From contig NC_052621.1 of assembly GCF_016545825.1 (NCBI RefSeq), forward strand, positions 16,356,910 through 16,420,909: 64,000 nt of DNA. The letters run 5' to 3'. Source of the stretch: Eucalyptus grandis (Eukaryota > Streptophyta > Magnoliopsida > Myrtales > Myrtaceae). The notes beneath the pieces were generated by a model that saw nothing but the letters and a program-made list of their open reading frames with translations, was not told the origin of the DNA and ran no database searches. The translations under genes were made by a program, and so were the position numbers. This document shows, piece by piece, positions 54,453 through 64,000 of the stretch (position 1 is its first letter; each line of letters begins with the position of its first letter).

Positions 54453-56452
54453 TGATTTGGGGGTAATCTAGTTTAAAATGATAAATTTTTTGGGAAAAAA
54501 GGTTGCTTGAACATTTATTTTGTTTATGCAAACCAATGAAGTGTTGAGAAATCATTGATTTGAAACACCTAAATAGGAGATTATTCACTTGTTCTCTATT
54601 TCATTTGATTCAAGGTCTTGAAAATTGAGGTTGTTTTGCTTGTGAGAAATAATGTCATTTAGTCCATATATTGCGACACGTCTCCCATTATTTTGTGTAA
54701 ACTAAAATATTAAAGGTGAGTAATTTTTTTTTTTTTTTGGATCAAATGAATATTGGCGTATTTTTTAGGATCTCTTAAAAAGTTTTGTCATACACGTGTA
54801 AATTCATGCAATTTTTCGCCTTTTGGTCCTTAGAAAAAGAATGGCTTAGTTTTTAGCCAAAATTTTGAAAATTTAAACCGAGGCTGTTAACAGGATCCCA
54901 AAATTCGAATTTTGCAGTGTCAGGACACACGTTAGCATCATGACTTGACAGCCAATGCCGACCGTTCAACGAGCCATGTTGGGAGAGACAGCTCATGCCA
55001 TTTTCACACACACACACACACATACAGCTCCTTCCTTTCTTGTTCTTTTCCTCTTTCATAATATCAAACTTTTAAAATCTTGTATTTTTAAACTGATTTT
55101 GTTTCATTCCTCCACACATATATAAGGATAATAGTCATTTGGTTCACAAGGCATTATCTCCAACCCTATTCTCTCCGCTGCTCAGGCCAGGACCTAGAAT
55201 TCTTCTTCCAGAACAAGGTGATGCACATTTCCTAACTCACCAATCTTGCGTTTCTGAGCGTCATTGCGCACCCCACGACCGCTTGTTCTCGAAACCCTTT
55301 CTGGGTTTAGGTTCTTGCACCACATTGTCCGGTTATTCACGTTTTTCGATTGTGATGTGGTTTGGAAGAAGTTTATGTGGTGTAGCTTGAATTGGGTTTA
55401 CATTGAAAGAAGATAAAACGGGCAGGGTTACGTCAGCCTTGGGAATGATTGCTAGGTGAATTTGGGGAAGGGGCTGTGAAATTGAAGAAATCATTTCATG
55501 TAGGACGAGCTTGATCTTGTTCTCATAGTTTTCTTGGCTGTAAATTACTTTAAATCAGAGTTACTGACGCCGATCTGCTGTTTTATTCTTGGCTAATGGG
55601 GCTAAAAGATCATTGTTGTCGGATGTGGTTTTGAGTTGATCAATTTGGTTATTCGCGAGAAAGCATCAGGTTCTTCATCTGATTTGCAGATTGGGTAGTG
55701 CATCTTAGATTATATTTCTTTTCCTCGTTTGTTTCTCTAGTGAAAACTGAAAATGTTGTTTACATGGGTTTTGTTTTTTCAATGAAACGGCATTTGAAGT
55801 TTGATCTTGCTGGATTAAGCAATCTCACACCCAATTACAATGGCTGATCTGCACAAAAAATATAAGACTTTCAATATGCCACTGTCCAAGATGTAGCTGG
55901 GTTAATGATCTTGCCAGATTAAGCAATCTCACACCCAATGACAATGGCTGCTAATCTGCACAAAAAAATATAAGCCTTTCAATATGCCACTGTCCAAGAT
56001 GTAGTTGGGTTAATCTAAAGACTGCCTTCCGAAATGCCACTGTCCAAGATGTAGGTGGTTAATCTAAGACTACTGAAACAGGTTCCAAGTTCTCTATTGA
56101 GCAATTAGACTGTTAAATCAAAACGCTAATAGCAGTCTTTCCAATTTCAATTTTTCTTTCTTTTCTTTCAGACAAGCATATTATAATTAATAACTCATGT
56201 TTGTTGGTTGTAAATCTGCCATCTTTCATATACTCAGCATTGGACTGTATCCTATGAACTTCATCTCTCTGCCCAATTAATTATGCAGTCTAAGTTTCAT
56301 GGATCAACTTAGTCCTCTCGGTGGTTGCTTAATCTTCTGTTTTTTCCTCTTTCTCTATCCCTGTCCCATAGGTACATTATTTCATTTCGCACTGAAATTG
56401 GGCATAAAGATCTGATGTGTTTATATTGGCAGGAAAAGAACAAGCAAACAGG
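54453..56452 (+). promoter_or_regulatory. Upstream region and probable 5' UTR intron of the SPIRAL1-like gene
   Basis: Contains a CA microsatellite (about 55,006-55,021) and a region at 55,140-55,220 that could be a first non-coding exon. An acceptor-like TTATATTGGCAG at 56,421-56,432 lies 20 bases before the ATG. If so, a long leader intron of about 1.2 kb separates them, and it contains a tandem repeat. No separate gene is seen. Confidence 0.5.
55803..56069. repeat. Tandem repeat, two full units and a partial third
   Basis: Units at 55,803-55,906 and 55,907-56,014 share GATCTTGC, GATTAAGCAATCTCACACCC, ACAATGGCTG, ATCTGCACAAAAAA, TTTCAATATGCCACTGTCC and AAGATGTAG. A third partial unit (56,033-56,069) repeats ATGCCACTGTCCAAGATGTAG. 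It lies in the presumed leader intron of the SPIRAL1-like gene. Confidence 0.92.
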
Positions 56453-57442
56453 ATGGGTCGTGGAGTTAGCAGCGGTGGCGGTCAGAGTTCTTTGGGCTAC
56501 CTATTTGGAAGCGGAGAGCCTGCCAACAATAATCCCCAGAAATCTGCCAAAAGCGAGGGAAACGCTGTGAGCTCCTCAGAAAATGCTCCAGCTCCAGCTC
56601 CATTAGAAAATGCTCCAACTCCAGCTCCACTTGAAAATGCTCCAACTCCAGCTCCTGAAGCAGTTGATGGCCGCACTCCAGCAGGCAACCCAGGGAGCCT
56701 GACCAACAACTACTTTCGCGCTGATGGACAGAACTGTGGCAACTTCATCACTGTAAGTTCTTGCCGTGCTATACCTGAAGATGGCTTAGATATTCATACA
56801 GGATTGTAGGGAACTCATGAACAGGATTTACTTGACATTTTCACCTGTTGAAAATTTCTTAGACTCTGGGGGTTTAGAACTTCTGTTGTCCTAGAGCAGA
56901 TGATGATTATGGATCCTGTTATCTCTGAATTGATTGAAAATTAAAAGCAGAGAGCCAAAGTGAAACAGGTTCGTGCTGACAATTATAATTGAAGCCAAAG
57001 GATACTTGTGCATAAGATCAACTTATATACTGACCTCTAGGAAAATCTAAAGTGACATGGTTGATGTAGTAAAAACCACGGTAATCTGCAACATACCAAG
57101 TCCACTGGTGAGACTTAATTTATTGCAGATCCAATGGCCCTGCCTGGTGCGGTTGTGCTTCTTTAATTTCTTCTTTTCTTCTTTCCTTCCTTGAAAATGA
57201 GATCATTGCAAAGAGCGCTACATCATAACATGCAAATTAACAAGGATATCTTCATGCGGTCGTGCTTCACTTACACATGTCCTAGTCGGCAAGCTATGGC
57301 TAATCTATATAACTTGCTCATGTCATTAGATTGTTGAGAAGTTTCATATGTGTTGGTGCAGGATCGGCCGTCGACCAAGGTTCACTCTGCTCCTGGTGGC
57401 GGTTCATCACTCAATTACCTCTTTGGCGGTAGTGGGAACTGA
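56453..57442 (+). CDS. SP1L: SPIRAL1-like microtubule-associated protein, two coding exons
   Basis: Exons 56,453-56,752 and 57,362-57,442 (GT-AG, phase 0) encode 126 residues. The N-terminus MGRGVSSGGGQSSLGYLFG and the C-terminus APGGGSSLNYLFGG are the two conserved repeats that define the SPIRAL1 family. These plant-specific proteins bind cortical microtubules at the plus end and keep cell elongation straight. Between them is a low-complexity linker with three 9-residue repeats (ENAPAPAPL, ENAPTPAPL, ENAPTPAPE; residues 43-69) and then RTPAGNPGSLTNNYFRADGQNCGNF, whose NNYxRxxGQNxGNF core is also typical. Which SP1L paralogue this is cannot be told without a tree. Confidence 0.93.
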
Positions 57443-59044
57443 ACCTTTGAAGTTCTTAGCCGGCTAGCTGCTTTTAACTGAAGTATTGCAGCATGTAAGT
57501 TGTGGTTTATAAAGTCTTTCGCCATGCGAGGAACAAGTCGACAAATTTGATGAGCTTATTCATCTTATTTGTGTATGATACCACACAATGATTCCCTTCT
57601 TTAATTGAAGTATTTGAGAAAAATCTTGTCTTGTCAAGATCAATTAGGGAAAAAATTTGTTCCTACATCTCTTTTTTATGGGGCGTTCAAATTTTAGACA
57701 ATTTATTAGAGGAGGTCCTTCTACCTATGATTGGCAGTTACACAGACATGCTGAGTAATTCCGGGCAGAGAAAAGAACAGAGAGTATGTTTCTTTCATGA
57801 AAAGTCAATCGATTTGGAATATATTTTCCTAAAGGGATTGTTTGTATCACTTACACAAAACGAATCAATCAAAAAATTGTTTTTATCAATGGCGAACAAT
57901 GCTTACATATAGATTATTGTTGATAATGAATTCATTTTTGGTTGACTAATTTTTCAAAGGAGTTGGTAAACTATTATATAGGCATAAAGTTTCAAAGAAG
58001 TTAGTCATTATCTATTTAATTTGTCTAAAAGCACTTGCAAGTTTCTAATAATATCCTAATGTTTAAGAAATACTGATTTTGAAAGACGGCGCATGAAGGG
58101 TCCCTTCCCACTCGTGATTTAGATGCTGACTTTTCCTTCTCACGTAGCTTTGACTGAGGATTCCTCAGTGAGGAGTGGTCGCTCCACTTCCAATTCCTTT
58201 GAGCCACGATGAGTAACCAGATTTGCGCATTTTCCCCCTAGACAAGCATCGGCCCACTTCATTTTGTGGCACACGTAATGCTCTTTGCCGCCTAGAATTG
58301 TGATAATGGTCCTGCTTCGTGATGACCTCTAATAATGCCATCCCAGTCGGGTAAAGAGACAATTGTTCAAAAAACTTATTATATGACGGCTAATTTAGTT
58401 ATATATCTTTGGAATGCACTTCAACGTCAATTCTGGATTTAACACTTGATTTGTCAAGCGTTGAAGATCTTGGAATATATGATGATAGGGAATGGAAAAG
58501 CTACCAAATTGAACTTTAGAGGTAAAAGAATGAAAGGGAGAAACTTTTTCTCACCTATTTTAAAAATACGATTTAAGATTTGTGCTGTCATTTTTTTCCT
58601 CGTGGTATTAACCCAAAAAACCTTACAAAATTTTCAAAAATACTCACCTCTTCCTGAATAATTTTTTTTTTTTTTAACATGCACGAAAATCTTTAGATAT
58701 AAAATGTTGCTGATAATGAAAAATATTTTCTATTGGCTGATATTTTCTAGCGATAGAAATAATTATTTTTATGAAAATATTTTTTAAATCATCTACTTTT
58801 AAAATCAATCTTAGTGGATTATGCAATCATATATGACGTCACGCTCACAAACTAAAGTAATGAACAGTTTTAATTTTTCCTCTTGTCAAATTATGATAAA
58901 CAAAGTGGCCAGTCCAACTCCACCAGAAAGCTTTCATTTAAGTGTCTGCTTAGAATATGTTGGCAATAGGCTGAAGATCACCAGCTATGGAAGGTCTCAC
59001 CGGGCGCACCAATTAGTTGCCCTCTTCTTCTTTTCTATCAATAA
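57443..59044. other. No gene recognised
   Basis: The start of this stretch is the 3' UTR of the SPIRAL1-like gene. An open frame at 57,631-57,912 (93 codons) has no known motif. The rest is AT-rich with T- and A-runs. No RNA gene or terminal repeats seen. Confidence 0.5.
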
Positions 59045-59367
59045 TCGCTACTGTTGATCTCCGGGGCTTCACCATCCCACGGAAGCAACGCCAGTGCCCC
59101 CGCCACCGCCATCTTCCATTGCGACTGCAGCCATGGCCGTGCCGGCGACCGTCTTACTGGGGACGACATGGAGTTGGAGTATCTGGCCGGCTCGCCGCAT
59201 GCTCGCTGGTGAAACATGCCCATCCTCCAGGACTGGGACCGCTAATGTGAGAGGTCAACCAGCTGCCTGTGGGAGATCTTATGAAAGGGGTAAGGCCTTA
59301 CGCCCCATGCGTTCCTCCACCAAACTGCAAACATCCTTGTGATCCACACAACCGCGCGTGCAATTGA
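59045..59367 (+). pseudogene. Probable RALF-type secreted peptide gene, frameshifted
   Basis: Three plus frames together read like a RALF precursor. One gives SLLLISGASPSHGSNASAPA (end of a signal peptide), then IFHCDCSHGRAGD and DDMELEYLAGS, the acidic pro-region before the cleavage site. The next gives ARRMLAG, then RGQPAACGRSYE. The last gives RPYAPCVPPPNCKHPCDPH, NRACN and TGA. RALF peptides have this Cys-rich C-terminal pattern and act outside the cell on CrRLK1L receptors. Two +1 shifts break the frame, near 59,210 and 59,286. A YISY motif is missing. Either a decayed gene or, less likely, sequence errors in a real one. No family search was possible, so the call is tentative. Confidence 0.45.
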
Positions 59368-60559
59368 TGGTCGAATGACACCGCAGCCGATGCCGCTGGA
59401 TCGAGGGAATGGAGACAAAGCCGATGCGCATTGCTAAACGTAACAATCATAGTTTATACGTGTTATTGCTTAATGCTGTGACTGTTTTTGTTGATTTCGT
59501 AACGTGTATGTTTAGGCATGATTTGGATACTACTAGTCTTTCAGATCAGGGCACTACAGTCTACATCCGCTGGCGTTTTAACCATATTGTGCTGTGCGAA
59601 ATTTGATTTGCGAGAGAGAACATGTCTCTTGGATCTTATTGTCTGAAGTTGTAATACTGGAATGCTTTTTCATCCAGTGGAAATTTCCCTGAACTCTCGG
59701 AGAGGTAATTAAACATCATGTTTTAACTTTAAAAGGATTCCCATTTCACATCTCGAATTTCTTTTTACAAGGTTAGTCAAACCCTTTTTTATTTTATTTT
59801 TGCCGTTAACATGAGCTGCACACATGTAATAATATAAGAAAAATCGACGTTAAAGTTATCTAAGACAAGAATGTAATTGACCAATCACATTTTTCACTTG
59901 ATAAAGACCCCAAACCACTTGTGTATTGCATAATTTCACTACATGTCAATTCTACATGTGATGCGGCTATCACATGATATCCCTTCTTGAGGATTAGGCT
60001 AGTTGGGCTCGTATTCAAACTCGGGTTCTTCTAGGGCCCAAAAAGAAAATTCTGAACCTTCATGAACTATGTACATAACTCTTACATGATCAGTACCGAC
60101 AGCTAGATATATATTGCTGGAGAGTGGCGCGGAAATGATATAAAATAACAACTTATAATGATTTTAGAGAAAATCTCCATGATTACTTTATTTAATGTCT
60201 CTGTTCGTTATTGAAATTATCAATATTCACTCCAATATTGGTGGATCATCCCAAATTCTGGATGAAGTTAAATACCATTAAACGTTCTTTAAGAAAGGAC
60301 AATTTTGGATATAGGATAAAGGCTCGATTTTTCTCATCCGCAGATTAGAGTAAGCTTGGTGTCGACGATAAATCCAAAATTATATCGTACAACTCTCAAA
60401 AGCATACAAATCAAAGGAGGAAAAATCCAAAATGATGAAAAGATGACTCAGACGCAAAAGCGAGAGAGAAAGAAATTGCACCTTTGACCCGGAATGATTT
60501 AAATTGTTACACCCAACCGAAAGCAACACGAATAAAGGACCCTCTTTGCAATACAATAG
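59368..60559. other. No gene recognised
   Basis: AT-rich sequence with short frames only. A 65-codon frame at 59,409-59,606 has no known motif. No repeats or RNA gene stand out. Confidence 0.5.
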
Positions 60560-62370
60560 TACCACATTCGCCACATTTACAGAGAGTTACGACGTTTCAT
60601 TGTGACTACGCGCAAATTAATAAAAATTTGGATTTTCCAAAATTATGGCGGTTTACGACGGATTATGGCCATTTATCGTGACAAAGAAGAAATCTTTGTA
60701 AACTAGGATACTTGTTAATGGCCATTATCAATAGAGGCACGACTTCGTAACTTTGAGCAACAACCGTAGGTTTAGATTTATTTTTTTATTTTTATATAGA
60801 ATGACTATTTACAAAGGGTTGTGATAGTTCAACGTAAATAAGGATAAAAAGCAGCACAATTATGTACTTTTCCAATTTTGATACTTTGTGAAGGTTTATG
60901 ATATTCCATCGTAACCGTTACCAAAATGTTCTAAATTTTGAAATATTTTTAATAATGATGGTTTAGATAGGTTTACGACGTTCCACATAACCGATAACTT
61001 AACACCATAAATTTGAATCTTTTAAATCACGACAGTTTACAAAGGTTTAGAGCAATCCTCGTAAAATATAACATTGTAAAACGTTATTAAACCTTACTAT
61101 TACCGTGTCGGACGTTCATTTGTGAAAATTGGCAACCGGTTGCGATCGGCTTAAATTCAACGGTCAGGATCCCTTGGTCTAAATTTGACAGCCGACATTT
61201 GTGGGGTTATGGTACAATATTGTACCTTATGAATGTTTACTAGTCGTAATCAATATCACAACTTCGTAAATTTTGGCCTTTTTTTATTACTTGTGACTGT
61301 CCGTAGTAACCAAGAGCAAAGCATTGTAAATTTGAGTTATTTCAACACGACAATTATTAACCACTGTTTATCATGATGTTTACTAGTCGTAATCAATTAT
61401 ATAATGTCATAAATTTTTGTTCTTCTTAAATACATTTGCTTGAAATATTTATGAGATTACAACGTAACCAAGAACACAACACAACATCCTAAAATCAGAA
61501 ATTTGTTTTTTTGGTAACTATGATTTACAAAAGTTAACGAAGGTCTACAATGATTAAGAAGAAAACATTGTAAATTTGGATATTTTTCAATTGCAATGAT
61601 TTAGAAAGAGTATGATGTTTGTCATAATCAAGAGCAAAACATCTCAAATTTGGGTAAATTTAAATTACGACCACCTACATAGCTTTATGGTGGTTCACGA
61701 TAACAGTGAAGAAAACATTGTACAATTGATTTTTTTTTTAATTATGACAATTTACAGAGAGTTACAAAGAGCAAAGTATCATAAGTCTAGATTTTTTTTT
61801 TTGGTCAAAAATACGACAGTTTATAAATGTTTTCAACGTCATGTTGTAACCAAGAACCAAATATCATAAATTCGGATTTTTTTTTATATTCCAACTGCTT
61901 ACAAAAGTTTACAATAGTTTGTAATGACTAAGAATAGAACGTCATAAATTTTGAATTTTTTGTAGTTATGATAATCTAGAAAGTGTTACGATGTCGCATT
62001 GTCACTAAGTGCAAAACATCATAAGTTTACAAATTTTTACAACCGTTTGTCATAAAAGAGAAGAAATTGTCATTAATTGAGAACTTGTTTACAAAGGGTT
62101 ATGACTTCACAACAAGAGCAAAAATTTCATATGTTTGTTGGCCGTAAATAAGGGTAAAACTTCATAATCTAGTATTTGTTTTAAACTGCAACGCTTTGCG
62201 AAGGTAACCATGAACATAATGTTGCAAATTTTCAATTACGACATTTTTAAAATTTTTGACGTTTGCATCATGAGCAAGAACTTAACATTGTAAATTTAAA
62301 TCCTTTCAAACTACGAGGGCTTATAAAGGTTTGCAACAATCCCTGTAACTAACAATACAATCTCATAAAA
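60560..62370. repeat. Degenerate AT-rich tandem array with 80-100 bp units
   Basis: The same order of words returns about twenty times: TTTACAAAGGTTTACGACG, a GTAACC or GTCATAATC word, AAGAGCAAAACAT, CGTAAATTTG or CATAAATTTG, then a T-run and AATTACGACA. Units differ by many substitutions and indels, so the period must be computed. No frame is conserved. It looks like an old satellite or internal array of a large element. Confidence 0.7.
61085..61260. repeat. Higher-order block, copy 1 (pair at 62,385-62,640)
   Basis: Contains GACGTTCATTTGTGAAAATT, GCAACCGG, ATTTGTGGGGTTATGGTA and ACCTTATGAATG. These recur in order about 1.3 kb later (GACGTCCATTTTCTGGTGGA, GCAACCGG, ATTTGTGGGGTTACGGTA, ACCTTAGAAG). 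The block interrupts the short-period array. Confidence 0.7.
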
Positions 62371-62384
62371 CTTTTCTAAATTTG

Positions 62385-62640
62385 ATCTTTACTGTGCCAT
62401 GATGTCAATATTCTAGGGGGTTGGCGCCCATTTGCTAGTGCTTAAAGTATTGTAAATTTCACTTTTAAGTGTATCCGACGTCCATTTTCTGGTGGAATCG
62501 GACATCTAACCTTATGTGATGACAGCAACCGGCTCATTCGACAGTTGAGGCCCTTCCATTTCAATCTAGAGGCTAAGCATTTGTGGGGTTACGGTATAAG
62601 ATTAGAACCTTAGAAGTCTCCAGCTAAGCATTGGTGGATT
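62385..62640. repeat. Higher-order block, copy 2
   Basis: Second copy of the block described at 61,085, longer than the first by insertions. Its position about 1.3 kb downstream suggests that the array evolved in larger units that include this block. Confidence 0.65.
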
Positions 62641-63558
62641 TATCCTATGTACGATGCAACAAATGTATTTTGATCTGTGAAGTTTGTTTTAGTGGACTAC
62701 GTAAAGAAATTCCAATTAATGAAAGATGTAAACCCATTGAGATATCAAAATTACGCATATTTGATAAAGTGATTGTTACTATCTACTTTAATAATGAATC
62801 ATTGATTTAAATTTAACTAAATAACTAAATAAAATATATAGACTTTTCTCTTCACCTCATATTGATGAATTGTCTCAATTGGAAGATCTCCTATATAGAT
62901 AATAGACATTTCAATTGGCTGAGCTTTAGTTACAAAGCAAAGCTATCTACCGAACGGTTCGTAGGATTTGGATATTCTCGACCAAGAGGCTGCTAATGTG
63001 TACCGTCCAAGCTAATATTTCAAGCTTGCAGCAGTACCGTCCAAACGCTAGCTGGTTTTTGGACCGGCCCGTTCCAACCCTTTGAATGGATCAAACGTAA
63101 AGACTTGCCAGCACAAATGGCTTTCTAAGTGGAATTTTCGTGACTTCGGATGTGGAACGAGTCGCGATATTCGCTCCTTGAAAGATGACAAAAGTTGAAA
63201 ATGGAAGGACGACGGCTTGGTGGTGGTCCCTCGAGGGAGAGCATTATTGCATGGGACCCGGCGGTCGTACTACTGACCTGACCTTTCCAGGCAATTAAAC
63301 CTTCCACGAAAAGCGCACCGGGAAGGGTACAAATCCCGTCCGCTAATTTTCTTGTGATAGGCGAGGGCCCTATCCCCTTGCAGATATCTTAGCGACGACT
63401 TTGGTCTTCCACTAATCTCGTGACTAGTGCTGGCCTTCGCTTACGCGCTCTTTCCTAATTCCCCACGGTCAAAACTTGTTCATCTCCGAGGCCCCGCTCT
63501 CCTTGTGAACTTCTTTTAATCGATTCAACTGCCACCCTCTCTGTCGTCGAGCAGCGAG
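62641..63558 (+). promoter_or_regulatory. Upstream region of the CrRLK1L gene; no other gene seen
   Basis: From about 63,130 the composition becomes GC-richer and gene-like. I cannot identify a TATA box or transcription start with confidence. A short minus-strand frame (63,125-63,307) has no recognisable motif. Confidence 0.4.
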
Positions 63559-64000
63559 ATGAAGAACATGAAACCACCACTTCTATTATTCATCTTCATC
63601 TCCGTCTCGCTCGAAGCACTCTGGGTCTCAGTCACTGGCGACAACGTTGGCGCTTACCAACCGACCGATGATATAGCCGTCGACTGCGGCTCCTCCACCA
63701 GCTCCACTGTGGAGAACCGGAATTGGGTTGGAGACGCCGCCGACCGTTCGGACTACTCTCCAATTGAGAAAACTCACTCCTCTACCGCAGCAGAGGCAAG
63801 CAGTTCATCTCCCAGCATCCCTGGCGCCGTCCCATACCTCACGGCTCGCCTCTCCCGCTCCGAGTTCGCCTACACCTTCCACGTCACCGCAGGGCCCAAA
63901 TTCGTTCGCCTACACTTCTTCCCTTTGGATTACCTCAACTTCAGCCGTGTTGATTCCTTCTTCTCAGTCGAGGCCGCTGGCTACACCCTGCTCCGCAACT
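63559..64000 (+). CDS. CrRLK1L (FERONIA-type) receptor-like kinase, 5' part only
   Basis: Open from ATG at 63,559 to the window edge (147 codons). The first 30 residues are a signal peptide (MKNMKPPLLLFIFISVSLEA, then LWVSVTG). Next comes the malectin-like start, YQPTDDIAVDCGSS, with the usual Cys of this family. RNWVGD-like sequence, VPYLTARLSRSEFAYTF and FVRLHFFPLDYLNFS, typical of the first malectin-like domain, follow. Members are plasma-membrane receptors with two malectin-like domains, one membrane span and a cytoplasmic kinase. They sense cell-wall state and RALF peptides in growth, reproduction and immunity. FERONIA itself is intron-poor, so a long single exon is expected. Which paralogue this is cannot be told from the fragment. 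Confidence 0.93.
   Translation, partial: MKNMKPPLLLFIFISVSLEALWVSVTGDNVGAYQPTDDIAVDCGSSTSSTVENRNWVGDAADRSDYSPIEKTHSSTAAEASSSSPSIPGAVPYLTARLSRSEFAYTFHVTAGPKFVRLHFFPLDYLNFSRVDSFFSVEAAGYTLLRN

Noticed and set aside
56497..56709. Antisense frame over the SPIRAL1-like exon
   Set aside because: It is the complement of the ENAPxPAPL repeat and has no independent support.
60560..62370. CRISPR-like array
   Set aside because: This is plant nuclear DNA; units are degenerate, lack conserved spacers of equal size and have no cas genes.

Overview
The window is nuclear DNA from a flowering plant, a eudicot judging by its gene and transposon families. It has spliced plant genes, Ty1/copia and L1-type retroelements, hAT-type miniature elements and a tRNA-derived SINE. 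A woody species such as one of the Myrtales is possible, but I cannot prove the species from the sequence.

Layout. Bases 1-48,300 are gene-poor and packed with transposons. They begin with a 51-bp minisatellite and a probable LTR fragment, followed by a decayed copia pol (about 1.23-4.30 kb) split by a 627-bp miniature DNA element. From 4.4 to 18.3 kb lies a mosaic of divergent duplications that includes a very large inverted repeat (arms about 8.39-11.87 and 11.95-16.74 kb, 79-bp loop). A complete copia element with near-identical 248/250-bp LTRs and a 5-bp target duplication sits at 18,303-23,478. A minus-strand LINE follows (about 24.5-31.15 kb), interrupted by a hAT-like element with a perfect 8-bp target duplication. 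Next come a foldback element, a gag-only SIRE-like copia element with two 1,193-bp LTRs (31,918-37,437) and an inverted solo LTR of the same family (38,717-39,801). Last are a minus-strand copia element whose reverse transcriptase has been deleted (40,366-43,932) and a second hAT-like element (44,764-45,568). The flanking duplications give much of the insertion order.

Bases 48,300-64,000 are the genic part. A five-exon gene for a MES11-type methylesterase-like alpha/beta hydrolase occupies 48,858-52,535. A two-coding-exon SPIRAL1-like microtubule protein gene occupies 56,453-57,442. A probable frameshifted RALF-type peptide gene is at about 59.05-59.37 kb. The first 147 codons of a CrRLK1L (FERONIA-type) receptor kinase start at 63,559 and run off the window. 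Between the last two is a degenerate AT-rich tandem array (about 60.56-62.37 kb) with a repeated higher-order block.

The genes do not form one pathway. The only functional link is that RALF peptides are the known ligands of CrRLK1L receptors. The most interesting signals are the long inverted repeat as a possible hairpin-RNA source, non-autonomous copia elements that keep intact partial ORFs, CAG/CTG-to-CG differences between paired LTR copies, an ATGA overlap between the two LINE ORFs, and the methylesterase relative with Asp in place of the nucleophilic Ser.
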